From Sporosarcina aquimarina (GTDB lineage: Bacteria > Bacillota > Bacilli > Bacillales_A > Planococcaceae), in NCBI RefSeq assembly GCF_019748715.1, contig NZ_JACLBZ010000007.1, forward strand, positions 37,602 to 101,601: a DNA stretch of 64,000 bases, in the 5' to 3' direction. This document shows, piece after piece, positions 63,971-64,000 of the stretch. A program made the translations under genes and the position numbers. Position 1 is the stretch's first letter. Each line of letters begins with the position of its first letter. The notes under the pieces were generated by a model. That model searched no databases and was not told where the DNA came from. It saw only the letters and a list, made by a program, of their open reading frames with translations.

Positions 63971-64000
63971 TGTAGTGACCCCTAAAAGTTAGAGTTTTAT
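63971..64000. mobile_element. End of an IS3-family (IS150-like) insertion sequence, cut by the window edge
   Basis: TGTAGTGACCCCTAAAAGTT and the following bases match the terminal inverted repeat type of IS150-group elements (TGTA-TGACCCC-AAAAGTTAGA). It starts 21 bases after the kbaA stop, so an insertion sequence probably lies between kbaA and the next gene. The transposase is outside the window. Confidence 0.7.

Noticed and set aside
1..64000. CRISPR arrays, tRNA or rRNA genes, prophage
   Set aside because: I saw no regularly spaced repeats, no tRNA or rRNA-like sequences and no phage structural genes while reading both strands; a tool search could still reveal something small.

Overview
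The window reads as chromosome of an endospore-forming, urease-positive Bacillota. I favour the Planococcaceae, Sporosarcina-like, from the mix of genes and the Gram-positive ribosome binding sites; this is inference, because no 16S gene is present. Its two ends carry a conserved Bacillus backbone: ecfA2-ecfT-truA-rplM-rpsI on the left and cwlD-salA/mrp-gerD-kbaA on the right. In B. subtilis these blocks lie almost next to each other; here about 57.7 kb of accessory and metal-cofactor genes separate rpsI from cwlD. An IS3-family end begins 30 bases before the right edge.

2.7-12.5 kb: a catabolic island. A regulator (MerR-type HTH fused to a degenerate maleamate-amidohydrolase-like domain) precedes a three-gene TRAP transporter, then a FAD monooxygenase, 2,5-dihydroxypyridine dioxygenase (NicX), maleate isomerase (NicE), maleamate amidohydrolase (NicF) and N-formylmaleamate deformylase (NicD). 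Together they would import a hydroxylated pyridine carboxylate (6-hydroxynicotinate or 5-hydroxypicolinate) and take it to fumarate. A 12-bp sequence is shared by the two main promoters and a related 9-mer lies upstream of the regulator, suggesting one operator. The island ends in a decayed second copy of the rpsI 3' end, so it probably entered by site-specific integration into rpsI.

12.5-14.2 kb: remnant DNA with large inverted repeats, a DoxX gene on the minus strand, and a cobalamin riboswitch with its terminator.

14.3-36.7 kb: a very long anaerobic-type cobalamin operon in nearly the B. megaterium order (cbiH60-J-C-D-ET-L-F-G-A-sirC-sumT-cbiY-btuR-cbiP), followed by an unassigned methyltransferase, two BtuCDF-type importers, a ferredoxin-CbiX fusion and a third, orphan binding protein. 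It runs from uroporphyrinogen III to cobyric acid; the nucleotide-loop genes are not here.

37-43 kb: metal resistance: a CzrA-type repressor with a CDF exporter, then a CsoR-controlled copper set (YtkA-like protein split by a stop codon, glutaredoxin, csoR, copZ, copA).

43.8-54.8 kb: urease ureABCEFGD, then nikR and a NikABCDE-type nickel importer, so enzyme, metallochaperones, nickel uptake and nickel sensing are contiguous.

55-64 kb: a small protein with an internal duplication, a large catalase with a DJ-1-like tail (minus strand), several small proteins, a rhodanese, and the cwlD-salA-gerD-kbaA sporulation/germination block.

I saw no rRNA, tRNA, CRISPR array, prophage or complete transposase.
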